NCBI GenBank assembly: GCA_018372435.1
Contig: JAHAJA010000005.1
Coordinates: 124,001-188,000 of the forward strand
Direction: 5' to 3'
Length of the DNA: 64,000 bases
Origin: Clostridiales bacterium
Lineage (GTDB): Bacteria; Bacillota; Clostridia; Lachnospirales; Lachnospiraceae
Shown here: positions 34,778-43,945 of the stretch, piece by piece
How positions within the stretch are numbered: position 1 is the stretch's first letter
Layout: each line of letters begins with the position of its first letter
Program-made: the position numbers and the translations under genes
Notes under the pieces: generated by a model
What the model saw: the letters and a program-made list of their open reading frames with translations, nothing else
Database searches by the model: none
What the model was told of the DNA's origin: nothing

Positions 34778-37405
34778 ATGGCAAAAAAAGAAGAACAAAC
34801 TACAGTACAAGCAACTGGATTAGTTGACAGCGTTGATGCATTAGTTGCAAAAATGAACGAAATCAGAGAAGCACAGAAAATTTTCGCAACTTACACTCAA
34901 GAACAGGTAGATAAGATTTTCTTAGCTGCTGCAACAGCTGCTAACAAACAAAGAATCCCGCTAGCTAAAATGGCAGTTGAAGAAACTGGTATGGGTATTG
35001 TTGAAGATAAAGTTATCAAAAACCACTACGCAGCAGAATATATTTATAATGCATACAAAGACACTAAAACATGTGGTGTTATTGAAGAAGATACTAGTTT
35101 TGGAATCAAGAAAGTTGCTGAACCAATTGGTTTAATTGCAGCAGTTATCCCAACTACAAACCCAACTTCAACAGCGATTTTCAAAACATTGATCGCTTTA
35201 AAAACTAGAAATGCAATCATCATCAGCCCACATCCACGTGCTAAGAATTCTACTATCGCAGCAGCAAAAGTTGTTCTTGATGCAGCAGTAGAAGCAGGTG
35301 CACCAGCTGGAATCATTGGTTGGATTGATGTTCCATCATTAGAGTTAACTAACGAAGTTATGAAGAGTGCAGATATCATCTTAGCTACAGGTGGTCCTGG
35401 TATGGTTAAGGCTGCTTACTCATCAGGTAAACCAGCTCTTGGTGTTGGTGCAGGTAACACTCCAGTAATTATGGACGAAACTTGTGATGTTAAATTAGCA
35501 GTTAACTCAATTATTCATTCAAAAACTTTCGATAATGGTATGATCTGTGCATCAGAACAATCTGTTATCGTTAACGATAAAATATACGCAGCAGTTAAGA
35601 AAGAATTCGCAGATAGAGGATGTTACTTCACAACTCCAGAAGAAACAGAAAAACTTAGAAAAACAATCCTTATCAATGGAGCTCTTAACGCTAAAATCGT
35701 TGGTCAAAAACCAATTACTATCGCTAAATTAGCTGGATTTGATGTTCCAGAAGCAACTAAGATTCTTATCTCAGAAGTTGAATCTGTAGCAATCGAAGAA
35801 GAAATGGCACACGAAAAATTATCTCCAGTATTAGCTATGTACAAAGCAAAATCATTTGATGAAGCAGTTGCTAAAGCAGAAGTACTTGTTGCTGATGGTG
35901 GTTATGGTCATACATCTTCACTCTATGTAAATGTTGGAACTGGTAAAGCTAAGATCGATCAATTTGCAGCAGCAATGAAGACTTGTAGAATTCTTGTTAA
36001 TACTCCATCTTCACATGGTGGTATTGGTGACTTATACAACTTCAAATTAGCTCCATCATTAACTCTTGGTTGTGGATCATGGGGTGGAAACTCTGTATCT
36101 GAAAATGTAGGTGTTAAGCACTTAATCAACATCAAGACAGTAGCTGAGAGGAGAGAAAATATGCTTTGGTTTAGAGCACCTGAAAAAGTATACTTCAAGA
36201 AAGGCAGTCTTCCTGTAGCTCTTGATGAACTTAAGAACGTAATGGGCAAGAAAAAAGTATTTATCGTAACTGACTCATTCTTATACAAGAACGGTTACAC
36301 AAAATGCGTAACAGATAAATTAGATGAAATGGGTATCCAACATACTACATTCTACGAAGTAGCACCAGACCCAACATTAGAATGTGCAAAAGAAGGTGCT
36401 AAAGCTATGAGAGCTTTCGAACCAGATTGTATCATCGCTGTTGGTGGTGGTTCAGCAATGGATGCTGGTAAGATTATGTGGGTTATGTACGAACACCCAG
36501 AAGCTGACTTCATGGATATGGCTATGCGTTTCATGGATATTAGAAAACGTGTTTACACATTCCCTAAGATGGGTGAAAAAGCATACTTCATCGCTGTTCC
36601 TACAACTTCAGGTACTGGTTCAGAAGTTACACCTTTCGCAGTTATCACTGATGAAAAGACTGGACACAAATATCCATTAGCAGATTATGAATTACTTCCA
36701 AACATGGCGATCATTGATGCTGATATGATGATGAACCAACCAAAAGGATTAACTAGTGCTTCAGGTATCGATGCTCTTACTCATGCATTAGAGGCTTATG
36801 CATCAATCATGGCTACTGATTATACAGATGGTCTTGCTCTTAAAGCTATGAAGAATATCTTCGCTTACTTACCAAGTGCATATGAAAACGGTTCAGAAGA
36901 TGTAACAGCAAGAGAAAAAATGGCTGATGCTTCAACATTAGCTGGTATGGCATTCGCAAATGCATTCCTTGGAATTTGTCACTCAATGGCTCATAAATTA
37001 GGTGCATTCCACCACTTACCACATGGTGTTGCTAACGCATTATTAATCACTGAAGTAATGAAATTCAATGCTGTAAGCGTTCCAACTAAGATGGGAACAT
37101 TCTCTCAATATCAATATCCACATTGTATGGAAAGATATATTGAAGTTGCTAACTTCCTTGGAATTCAAGGTAAGAACGATCAAGAAAAATTCGATAACTT
37201 ACTTAAAGCTATTGAAGAATTAAAAGCTAAAGTTGGTATTAAGAAAACTATCGCTGAATATGGCGTAGATGAAAAATACTTCTTAGAAACATTAGATAAG
37301 ATGGTTGAGCAAGCATTTGACGATCAATGTACAGGTGCTAACCCAAGATATCCATTAATGACAGAAATGAAAGAAATGTATTTAAAAGTTTACTACGGTA
37401 AATAA
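34778..37405 (+). CDS. adhE: Bifunctional acetaldehyde-CoA/alcohol dehydrogenase
   Basis: An 875-residue fusion enzyme that reduces acetyl-CoA to acetaldehyde and then ethanol, using two NADH. The N-terminal aldehyde dehydrogenase half has NGMICASEQ with the catalytic Cys; the C-terminal iron alcohol dehydrogenase half has VGGGSAMDAGK, TTSGTGSEVTPFAVI and the histidine-rich metal segment CHSMAHKLGAFHHLPHG. Full length and no frame break. Codon choice is biased toward GCA, GAA, AAA and CCA, as in a highly expressed gene. AGGAGG precedes the start. Confidence 0.97.
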   Translation: MAKKEEQTTVQATGLVDSVDALVAKMNEIREAQKIFATYTQEQVDKIFLAAATAANKQRIPLAKMAVEETGMGIVEDKVIKNHYAAEYIYNAYKDTKTCGVIEEDTSFGIKKVAEPIGLIAAVIPTTNPTSTAIFKTLIALKTRNAIIISPHPRAKNSTIAAAKVVLDAAVEAGAPAGIIGWIDVPSLELTNEVMKSADIILATGGPGMVKAAYSSGKPALGVGAGNTPVIMDETCDVKLAVNSIIHSKTFDNGMICASEQSVIVNDKIYAAVKKEFADRGCYFTTPEETEKLRKTILINGALNAKIVGQKPITIAKLAGFDVPEATKILISEVESVAIEEEMAHEKLSPVLAMYKAKSFDEAVAKAEVLVADGGYGHTSSLYVNVGTGKAKIDQFAAAMKTCRILVNTPSSHGGIGDLYNFKLAPSLTLGCGSWGGNSVSENVGVKHLINIKTVAERRENMLWFRAPEKVYFKKGSLPVALDELKNVMGKKKVFIVTDSFLYKNGYTKCVTDKLDEMGIQHTTFYEVAPDPTLECAKEGAKAMRAFEPDCIIAVGGGSAMDAGKIMWVMYEHPEADFMDMAMRFMDIRKRVYTFPKMGEKAYFIAVPTTSGTGSEVTPFAVITDEKTGHKYPLADYELLPNMAIIDADMMMNQPKGLTSASGIDALTHALEAYASIMATDYTDGLALKAMKNIFAYLPSAYENGSEDVTAREKMADASTLAGMAFANAFLGICHSMAHKLGAFHHLPHGVANALLITEVMKFNAVSVPTKMGTFSQYQYPHCMERYIEVANFLGIQGKNDQEKFDNLLKAIEELKAKVGIKKTIAEYGVDEKYFLETLDKMVEQAFDDQCTGANPRYPLMTEMKEMYLKVYYGK

Positions 37406-37435
37406 AATCATACGTGATTTATAAGCAATATTAAG

Positions 37436-37521
37436 AAGACAATCTTCAACTGGTTTGTGTGTAATACACGGATATATAAGATTCGTGTATTCACATAAAA
37501 ACCTTGAAGATTGTCTTTTTT
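37436..37521 (+). terminator. Compound terminator after adhE
   Basis: The outer stem AAGACAATCTTCAA (37436-37449) pairs with TTGAAGATTGTCTT ending near 37517, followed by T-run. An inner hairpin forms from GTAATACACG and CGTGTATTCAC. Confidence 0.8.
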
Positions 37522-37603
37522 AGCTGGTTGTGAATGTATGTATAATCTAGAAAATGCAAAAGTAATATGTAAAAAAGCCGCTTATAACCTCTATTTTATT
37601 GGG

Positions 37604-37632
37604 TTGACATAGAAGTACCTCAATATTATAAT
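37604..37632 (+). promoter_or_regulatory. Perfect consensus promoter for the GH1 gene
   Basis: TTGACA (37604-37609), a 17-base spacer and TATAAT (37627-37632) match the vegetative consensus exactly. A gene with such a promoter is usually held in check by a repressor; AT-rich repeats directly downstream are a candidate operator. Confidence 0.85.
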
Positions 37633-37787
37633 TGTAATTTAATATTAATTAACTAACATTAACTGGTAATTAAATGGTATTAAGTTAACAATTAGTGTTT
37701 AAAAATGGTTATGTAGTTTCGTTAGTTATTATATAAAGAATTCATTTAGGATAAGATGATTATCAATCATAAACAGGAGGAATGATT

Positions 37788-39149
37788 ATGACGTTTGGAG
37801 AAAATTTTGTATGGGGAGTTGCTACCTCTTCCTATCAAATAGAAGGAAGAACTAAAGATGATGGTAAGGGTGATGATATATGGGATATCTATGTACGTGA
37901 ACCAGGTAAGATAATGGAAGGTCACACGGGCGATATTGCTTGTGATCACTATAATCGTTATAAGGAAGATATCGCTATTATGAAGCAATTGGGCATACGT
38001 GCCTATCGTTTTTCGATTAATTGGGCAAGAATTCTGCCAGACGGAATTGGGAAGATTAATGAAAAAGGAATTCAATTTTATAATAATTTGATTGATTGTT
38101 TATTAGAGAATGGAATTGAACCGTACATTACCTTGTATCATTGGGAATTACCATACGCCTTATACCGTAAAGGTGGCTGGCTAAACAGGGAGATCGTGCA
38201 ATGGTTTGGTGAATATGCAAAAATAGTTGCAACCTATTTCTCGGATCGTGTTACCAAATATTTCACATTGAATGAACCACAATGCTTTATTGGATTAGGA
38301 TTTCTTAACGGAGTCCATGCACCGGGTCTTAAGGCGCCAATCAGAGATACATTTGAGATGGCACATAATGTTTTACTAGCACATGGACAAGCTACTAGAA
38401 TGTTGCGAGAGCATGCAAAACAACCGATAGAAGTAGGCTATGCGCCGACAGCAGGAGTTAGTTATCCTGCGAGTGAGAAACCAGAAGATGTAGAGGCAGC
38501 AAGAAAAAGTTTCTTCCGATGCCCAGATATAGAGGATGGCTGGACTTGGAATGTTAGTTGGTGGAGTGATCCTGTTATACTAGGAGAATATCCAGAAGAA
38601 GGTCTCCGCAAGTACAGTAAGTATTTGCCGAATATAACAAAGGAGGATATGAAGCTAATTGCACAGCCACTCGATTTCTATGGTCAAAATATGTACAATG
38701 GATTTCAAGTTAAGATGGGAGCAGACGGTTTACCTGAGTATGTAAATCGTGAGGTAGGGTTTGCTAAAACAGCAACAAATTGGCCGGTTACACCAGAATG
38801 TTTATATTGGGGCACTAAGTTTTTGCACGAGCGCTATCAGCTTCCAATATTCATAACGGAGAACGGAATGTCTTGTCATGATACGATATCCCTAGATGGT
38901 AAAGTACATGATCCAAACCGCATCGATTTCTTGAATCGTTATTTATTACAATTAGGAAAAGCAAAAGATGAGGGCGTTGACATCAGAGGTTATTTTGAAT
39001 GGTCCCTGATGGATAATTTTGAATGGAATTGTGGCTATACAGAACGTTTCGGTCTTGTATATGTTGATTATGAAACGCAGAAAAGAATAGTTAAAGATTC
39101 AGGGTATTGGTATCGTGATGTTATTTTAAATAAAGGAAAAAATCTATAA
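37788..39149 (+). CDS. GH1 beta-glucosidase-type glycosidase
   Basis: A 453-residue family 1 enzyme. The acid/base Glu is in FTLNEPQ (about 160-166), the nucleophile Glu in ITENGM (about 353), and the N-terminus FVWGVATSSYQIEG is diagnostic. It has no signal peptide, so it hydrolyses imported beta-glucosides or beta-mannosides inside the cell; GH1 sequence does not settle the sugar. ATG 37788 lies seven bases after AGGAGG; ATG 37782 would be too close. It precedes the AraC gene and the mannoside cluster. Confidence 0.93.
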   Translation: MTFGENFVWGVATSSYQIEGRTKDDGKGDDIWDIYVREPGKIMEGHTGDIACDHYNRYKEDIAIMKQLGIRAYRFSINWARILPDGIGKINEKGIQFYNNLIDCLLENGIEPYITLYHWELPYALYRKGGWLNREIVQWFGEYAKIVATYFSDRVTKYFTLNEPQCFIGLGFLNGVHAPGLKAPIRDTFEMAHNVLLAHGQATRMLREHAKQPIEVGYAPTAGVSYPASEKPEDVEAARKSFFRCPDIEDGWTWNVSWWSDPVILGEYPEEGLRKYSKYLPNITKEDMKLIAQPLDFYGQNMYNGFQVKMGADGLPEYVNREVGFAKTATNWPVTPECLYWGTKFLHERYQLPIFITENGMSCHDTISLDGKVHDPNRIDFLNRYLLQLGKAKDEGVDIRGYFEWSLMDNFEWNCGYTERFGLVYVDYETQKRIVKDSGYWYRDVILNKGKNL

Positions 39150-39156
39150 AAAGTAT

Positions 39157-39209
39157 AAATCACACTATGAAGATCATTTATATAAAATCTTCATAGTGTG
39201 ATTTTTTTT
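39157..39209. terminator. Bidirectional terminator between GH1 and AraC genes
   Basis: An exact 18-bp stem, AAATCACACTATGAAGAT with its complement, followed by eight T on the plus strand and preceded by A-rich sequence on the left. It overlaps the AraC stop codon. Confidence 0.88.
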
Positions 39210-40158
39210 CTCGATATTGCAATGGAGTTAAGGTCGTGTGGGTTTTGAATAAGTGGATAAAATGAGGTGTGTTAGCTATACCGATTGATTCTGCTATTTC
39301 ATTAACGGTTTTGTTTGTTGTAAGAAGGAGTTGTTTAGCAACTTCCATTCTACGATCAATTAGGTAGTCAATAGGAGATCTATGAACATAGCGTTTGAAA
39401 TCCTTCGCTAATTTGTATTTGTTATAATTTAACTCTTCAGACAAAGAGTCAAGAGTATGTTTCTCTGTATAACGAGTTTGGAGAATGGTCATCATCTGTT
39501 TGATATGATTTGGTACATAACTACTTTGTTTACCATCTATATGTTTAGTAAGTATGATATTAGTTAGTAAAGAAGTTAATAATGACGAACGTATTAATTC
39601 CACTGTGATTGAATTGTTTTCTTCGTAGGAAAACAGTTTGTGTAAGGTTGTTATACTATCGTCACTAGGAATGCAATTGCAATAAGGAATACCATTCTCT
39701 TGGAACAATTGATAATAATAGCTAATTTGTTGACCATTGAGAAACAGTATTTCAAAATCCCAATTTTGTTCTAATAAATCTAGTTTGAGATAATTTGTAC
39801 AATCGAGAAATATAAAAGAGTTATCTCCTATTACATATTGATTGTTATCGTAAGTTAAGCGATATCGGCCCTTCTTAGTGTATAGTAAAAGGAAAGAGTC
39901 CAAATCTTTCATCTCTATAGTAAATGGAAAATTGCGTGTTGTCTTAGCTAATATCTCTAGGTAGTAAAGGGATTCTTTAGCATGGGCAGATGGAGAAGGG
40001 ATGTAGGATTCTTTTAAGAAATCCTTTAAGGAAATGTTTTGTGAGGAGATTTTTCTTGATGAAATTCTTGTATTTAAATTAGGCTGGTAAAAAGCATCTG
40101 TATAGGAAGAATGAAGGGATAAAACAGATTGATTCCAACGCTTTACGAATGTTGACAT
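39178..40158 (-). CDS. AraC family transcriptional regulator
   Basis: A 326-residue regulator with an N-terminal sensing region of about 210 residues and a C-terminal DNA-binding domain, LDSLSEELNYNKYKLAKDFKRYVHRSPIDYLIDRRMEVAKQLLLTTNKTVNEIAESIGIANTPHFIHLFKTHTTLTPLQYREK written here only by its two helix-turn-helix cores. It lies between the GH1 gene and the epimerase operon, divergent from the latter, so it may activate one or both. GAGGAGG precedes the start. The inducer is unknown. Confidence 0.88.
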   Translation of the reverse strand: MSTFVKRWNQSVLSLHSSYTDAFYQPNLNTRISSRKISSQNISLKDFLKESYIPSPSAHAKESLYYLEILAKTTRNFPFTIEMKDLDSFLLLYTKKGRYRLTYDNNQYVIGDNSFIFLDCTNYLKLDLLEQNWDFEILFLNGQQISYYYQLFQENGIPYCNCIPSDDSITTLHKLFSYEENNSITVELIRSSLLTSLLTNIILTKHIDGKQSSYVPNHIKQMMTILQTRYTEKHTLDSLSEELNYNKYKLAKDFKRYVHRSPIDYLIDRRMEVAKQLLLTTNKTVNEIAESIGIANTPHFIHLFKTHTTLTPLQYREKKSHYEDFI

Positions 40159-40464
40159 AGATATCCTCCTCTTGTGGTAATAAATTTTCGATAATTTAAC
40201 TTAAATTTAGTATACCTAATACTTGATAAGAATGCAAGATATGTAAATGAGGTAAAAAATATTAACAAACCTTTTTAAGAGTAATAAAAAGCCAAGATAC
40301 TATAAAAATAGTCAAGATAGTAGAGTGATTAAAAATTAAGTAAAGTATAAAATTAAATTAAGCTAAAAAGGTTAAATTATTAGCGGATTAGCGATTAAGT
40401 AGAACGGTAGTCGGGTTTACAAAAGCTAATACTTACGATGAAATAAAGGCGAGGAGGAGTAGGA
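40159..40464. other. Divergent region between AraC and mannoside operon
   Basis: About 300 strongly AT-rich bases containing the two ribosome sites. No convincing -35/-10 pair, hairpin or palindrome stands out. An AraC-type activator site is expected here but could not be identified by eye. Confidence 0.5.
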
Positions 40465-41637
40465 ATGTTCGTAGAAGAAGCCAATCGAATGCTGAATGAT
40501 AAAATCCTTCCATTTTGGGAAAATCTAAAAGATAATACTTATGGTGGTTTTTATGGCTGGTTAGATTATGAGTTGAATTTAGATAAAAAGGCAGTTAAAG
40601 GCTGCATATTAAATAGTAGAATCTTATGGTTCTTCTCAAATGCATATTTGACAACCAAGGATACGGAGTTGTTACCTTATGCAAAGCATGCGTATGAATT
40701 TTTAAAGAAGTATTGTATTGATAAAGAATATGGAGGCGTATACTGGTCGTTAAATTATGATGGTACCGTATTTGATAGCACCAAACATACCTATAATCAA
40801 GCGTTTGCAATCTATGCATTAGCTTCCTATTACGATGCAACCAAAGAAGAAGAGGCACTAAAAATTGCTTATGACTTGTATAGAATCATAGAATCAAACT
40901 GCACGGATGAAGTAGGATACTTAGAAGCATTTACATATGATTTCAAACCAGAAGATAATGATAAGTTATCAGAAAATGGTGTAATTGCTGAGAAAACAAT
41001 GAATACTTTGTTACATGTGTTTGAAGCTTACACGGAGTTGTATCGAGTAACGAAGGATGAGCAAGTTGCTAAAAAATTATATCTTATAATGGACGTATTC
41101 GAGAAGCAAGTATTCAATGAAGAATTACGCAGACAAGAAGTGTTCTTTGACAAGAATATGAATAGTATTCTTGATTTACATTCCTATGGTCATGACATAG
41201 AAACAGCATGGTTGATAGACAGAGGTTGCGAGGTGCTTAATGACGCAGAGTTAACAAAGAGAATGCGCCGTATTACAAGTATTTTAGAAGACGAGATTTA
41301 TAAGGTGGCTTATGTTGACCATTCTCTATTGAATGAATGTGAAAAAGGAAATGTTAATCGTATGAGAGTTTGGTGGGTTCAAGCAGAAGCAGTTGTTGGC
41401 TTCTTGAATGCCTATGAAAAGTCTAACGACGAACGCTATAAGGAAGCTGCCAAAGATATCTTAGAATATATTAAAACAAAACTTGAAGACCAAAGAGACG
41501 GTTCAGAATGGTATTGGCAATTAGATGATAATCATCTACCAGATACAAGCAAACCAATTGTTGAACCATGGAAATGTCCATATCACAACGGAAGAATGTG
41601 CTTTGAAATCATTAGGAGGAATATAGATGTTGCATAA
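40465..41637 (+). CDS. Cellobiose 2-epimerase (AGE family)
   Basis: A 390-residue alpha/alpha-barrel epimerase that swaps the C2 configuration of the reducing sugar of beta-1,4-disaccharides. Typical segments are GGFYGWLDYELN, NSRILWFFSNAY, EKTMNTLLHVFEAYTELY, SYGHDIETAWLI, RVWWVQAEAVVGFLNAYE and CPYHNGRMCFEI, with the family's catalytic histidines. It overlaps the GH130 gene by 11 bases. The pairing implies conversion of mannobiose to mannosylglucose. GAGGAGG precedes the start. Confidence 0.92.
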   Translation: MFVEEANRMLNDKILPFWENLKDNTYGGFYGWLDYELNLDKKAVKGCILNSRILWFFSNAYLTTKDTELLPYAKHAYEFLKKYCIDKEYGGVYWSLNYDGTVFDSTKHTYNQAFAIYALASYYDATKEEEALKIAYDLYRIIESNCTDEVGYLEAFTYDFKPEDNDKLSENGVIAEKTMNTLLHVFEAYTELYRVTKDEQVAKKLYLIMDVFEKQVFNEELRRQEVFFDKNMNSILDLHSYGHDIETAWLIDRGCEVLNDAELTKRMRRITSILEDEIYKVAYVDHSLLNECEKGNVNRMRVWWVQAEAVVGFLNAYEKSNDERYKEAAKDILEYIKTKLEDQRDGSEWYWQLDDNHLPDTSKPIVEPWKCPYHNGRMCFEIIRRNIDVA

Positions 41638-42802
41638 AAATTATTATACAGAATTAGAAAAGTACAATGCATTAATTAACAAGAAGAATAAGGTGGCGGA
41701 TTTCTACAATGGAATCTATAATCGTTATGAAAATCCTGTATTAACAAGAGACCATATTCCACTAACATGGAAATATGATTTGAATGTAGAAACAAATCCA
41801 TACTTTATGGAACGTATAGGTGTGAATGCTGTAATGAACTCAGGAGCAATTGAATTGAATGGGAAATTCTATTTGGTTGCTAGAATTGAAGGAAATGATC
41901 GTAAGTCTTTCTTTGGTGTTGCAGAGAGTGACAACGGGGTTGATGGCTTCAAGTTCTGGGATTATCCAGTTGAATTACCAGACACTTGTAAAGAAGAAAC
42001 TAATGTTTATGATATGAGATTAACAAAGCATGAAGATGGATATATCTATGGTACGTTCTGTTCAGAAAGCAAAGATACAAGTGTTAATGATTTATCTGCA
42101 GCAGTTGCGGCAGCTGGTATAGTAAGAACAAAGGATCTAAAAACTTGGGAGCGTCTTGATAATTTAAAGACTCTACGTTCCCCACAACAAAGAAACGTTG
42201 TACTACATCCAGAGTTTGTGAATGGTAAATATGCATTCTACACTAGACCAATGGATGATTTTATTGACACTGGCTCAGGCGGTGGTATTGGCTTTGGGTT
42301 ATGCGATGATATCGAACATGCAGTAATTGATGAAGAAATTATTACAAGTTGCAGAAAATATCATACAATTACGGAAGTTAAGAATGGTGCAGGTGCTGTT
42401 CCAATTAAGACAGATAAAGGATATATCCATATTGCTCATGGTGTACGTAATACGGCTGCAGGTCTTCGCTATGTTATCTATGCATTTGCAACAGATCTTA
42501 AAGAGCCATGGAAAGTTATCGCTGAGCCATCTGGATTCTTAATTGCACCATTAGCTTCAGAAAGAGTTGGAGATGTATCTAATGTTGTGTTTACTAACGG
42601 AGCAATTGCAAGAGATAACGGTGACGTATATATCTACTATGCTTCTTCTGATACAAGAATGCATGTAGCAACAACAACTATTGATAAACTAGTTGACTAT
42701 GTGTTCAATACACCAGAAGATCCATTACGTTCACCTGATTGTGTACAACAAAGATGTGAATTAATTAGAAAAAATCTTGAATATTTAAAAGAAGAAAAAT
42801 AA
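41627..42802 (+). CDS. 4-O-beta-D-mannosyl-D-glucose phosphorylase-like enzyme, GH130
   Basis: A 391-residue five-bladed beta-propeller of family GH130. RIEGNDRKSFFGVAESDNGVDGFKFWDYP matches the GH130_1 mannosylglucose phosphorylase subgroup, which yields mannose-1-phosphate and glucose. HPEFVNGKYAFYTRPMDDF and GVRNTAAGLRYVIYAFATDL are further conserved parts. Start overlaps the epimerase gene, indicating coupled translation. No signal peptide, so it is cytoplasmic. Confidence 0.9.
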   Translation: MLHKNYYTELEKYNALINKKNKVADFYNGIYNRYENPVLTRDHIPLTWKYDLNVETNPYFMERIGVNAVMNSGAIELNGKFYLVARIEGNDRKSFFGVAESDNGVDGFKFWDYPVELPDTCKEETNVYDMRLTKHEDGYIYGTFCSESKDTSVNDLSAAVAAAGIVRTKDLKTWERLDNLKTLRSPQQRNVVLHPEFVNGKYAFYTRPMDDFIDTGSGGGIGFGLCDDIEHAVIDEEIITSCRKYHTITEVKNGAGAVPIKTDKGYIHIAHGVRNTAAGLRYVIYAFATDLKEPWKVIAEPSGFLIAPLASERVGDVSNVVFTNGAIARDNGDVYIYYASSDTRMHVATTTIDKLVDYVFNTPEDPLRSPDCVQQRCELIRKNLEYLKEEK

Positions 42803-42862
42803 AGAAGAAAAATAAAAGAGTGCTATGTATTATAAGTGTTCTAGTAAAGGTTTGTGATTATT

Positions 42863-43927
42863 ATGGAAATGCCAGGAGAAGTAATATTACCAAATGCAAA
42901 AGAGTTACAATATTGTGGACGTATTGACTTAACAAATGAATTAGAACCAGTGTTTGTCTATGCCTGTAGTTTCGTTACGTTTAAGTTTACAGGTACCACA
43001 ATACGTGTCATAATAAGTAACATGCATTGTTATTATGATAACTATATTGGATATATAATTGATGGCAAACAAGGAAAAATTAAGTTGTCTCAAGGGCAAG
43101 ATAAGGAATGTATATTACTAAAAGATAATTTAGAAGACAAAGAACATGAGATAATCTTTTTTAAACGTATGGATGCTTGCCATTACTTCACACTTTTTGG
43201 GTTTATTATTGATGAAGGAGCTGTCGTTAATTCGGCTCCTTCATTTCCAACTAGACGTATAGAAGTATATGGTGACTCGGTTTCAGCAGGAGAGTTATCT
43301 GAGGCAATAGATTATATCGGAAAACCGGATCCAAAGCACAATGGCGAATACTCTAATTCGTGGTATTCCTATGCGTGGATGGCGGCTAGAAAATTAGAAG
43401 CTCAGATTCATGATATTGCACAAGGTGGAATATCGCTATTAGATGGGACTGGTTGGTTTGGCGCACCACATTACTATGGAATGGAACATACATGGGATAA
43501 ACTTCGCTATCATTCAGAATTAGGACCAAAGACTCCCTGGGACTTTACGAAATATGTGCCGCATGTAGTAGTTGTTGCAATTGGTCAGAATGATAACAAT
43601 CCAGTCGATTATATGAAAGAGAATTATCAAGGAGAAAAGGCAAGCCGGTGGAGAATTCAATACGCAGAATGGATTAAGAAAATTCGTAAAACTTATCCCA
43701 ATGCGTTAATTATACTGTCAACAACTATATTGAATCATCACGCTAACTGGGATAAAGCAATTGGTGAGGTATGTGAAGAACTTGGTGATGAGAAAATTGT
43801 ACATTTTCTATATAAGAAAAATGGTCAGGGTACACCAGGACATATACGTATCTTGGAAGCAGAAGAGATGGCAGATGAACTAAGTGAATTTATTCTGTCG
43901 TTTGGTGATGAGATATGGAATGGTTGA
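42863..43927 (+). CDS. Carbohydrate esterase family 2-type SGNH deacetylase
   Basis: A 354-residue protein with an N-terminal jelly-roll domain (about 1-115) and an SGNH esterase domain. EVYGDSVSAGEL holds the nucleophile Ser, QGGIS the Gly, GQNDNN the Asn, and the C-terminal GTPGHIRI a candidate His. CE2 enzymes remove acetyl groups from xylo- and mannosaccharides. No signal peptide is present, suggesting deacetylation of imported acetylated oligosaccharides. ATG 42863 is preferred to GTG 42854, which is too close to AAAGG. Confidence 0.82.
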   Translation: MEMPGEVILPNAKELQYCGRIDLTNELEPVFVYACSFVTFKFTGTTIRVIISNMHCYYDNYIGYIIDGKQGKIKLSQGQDKECILLKDNLEDKEHEIIFFKRMDACHYFTLFGFIIDEGAVVNSAPSFPTRRIEVYGDSVSAGELSEAIDYIGKPDPKHNGEYSNSWYSYAWMAARKLEAQIHDIAQGGISLLDGTGWFGAPHYYGMEHTWDKLRYHSELGPKTPWDFTKYVPHVVVVAIGQNDNNPVDYMKENYQGEKASRWRIQYAEWIKKIRKTYPNALIILSTTILNHHANWDKAIGEVCEELGDEKIVHFLYKKNGQGTPGHIRILEAEEMADELSEFILSFGDEIWNG

Positions 43928-43945
43928 TGACTTTAGGAGGTCTAT

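Larger units (their letters stand above)
37406..37787. other. Intergenic region between adhE and GH1 genes
   Basis: Holds the adhE terminator, a consensus promoter at 37604-37632 and a leader of roughly 150 bases to the GH1 start. The leader has several TTAAC/GTTAA motifs (37648-37695) that could be a regulator target. No coding sequence is seen. Confidence 0.65.
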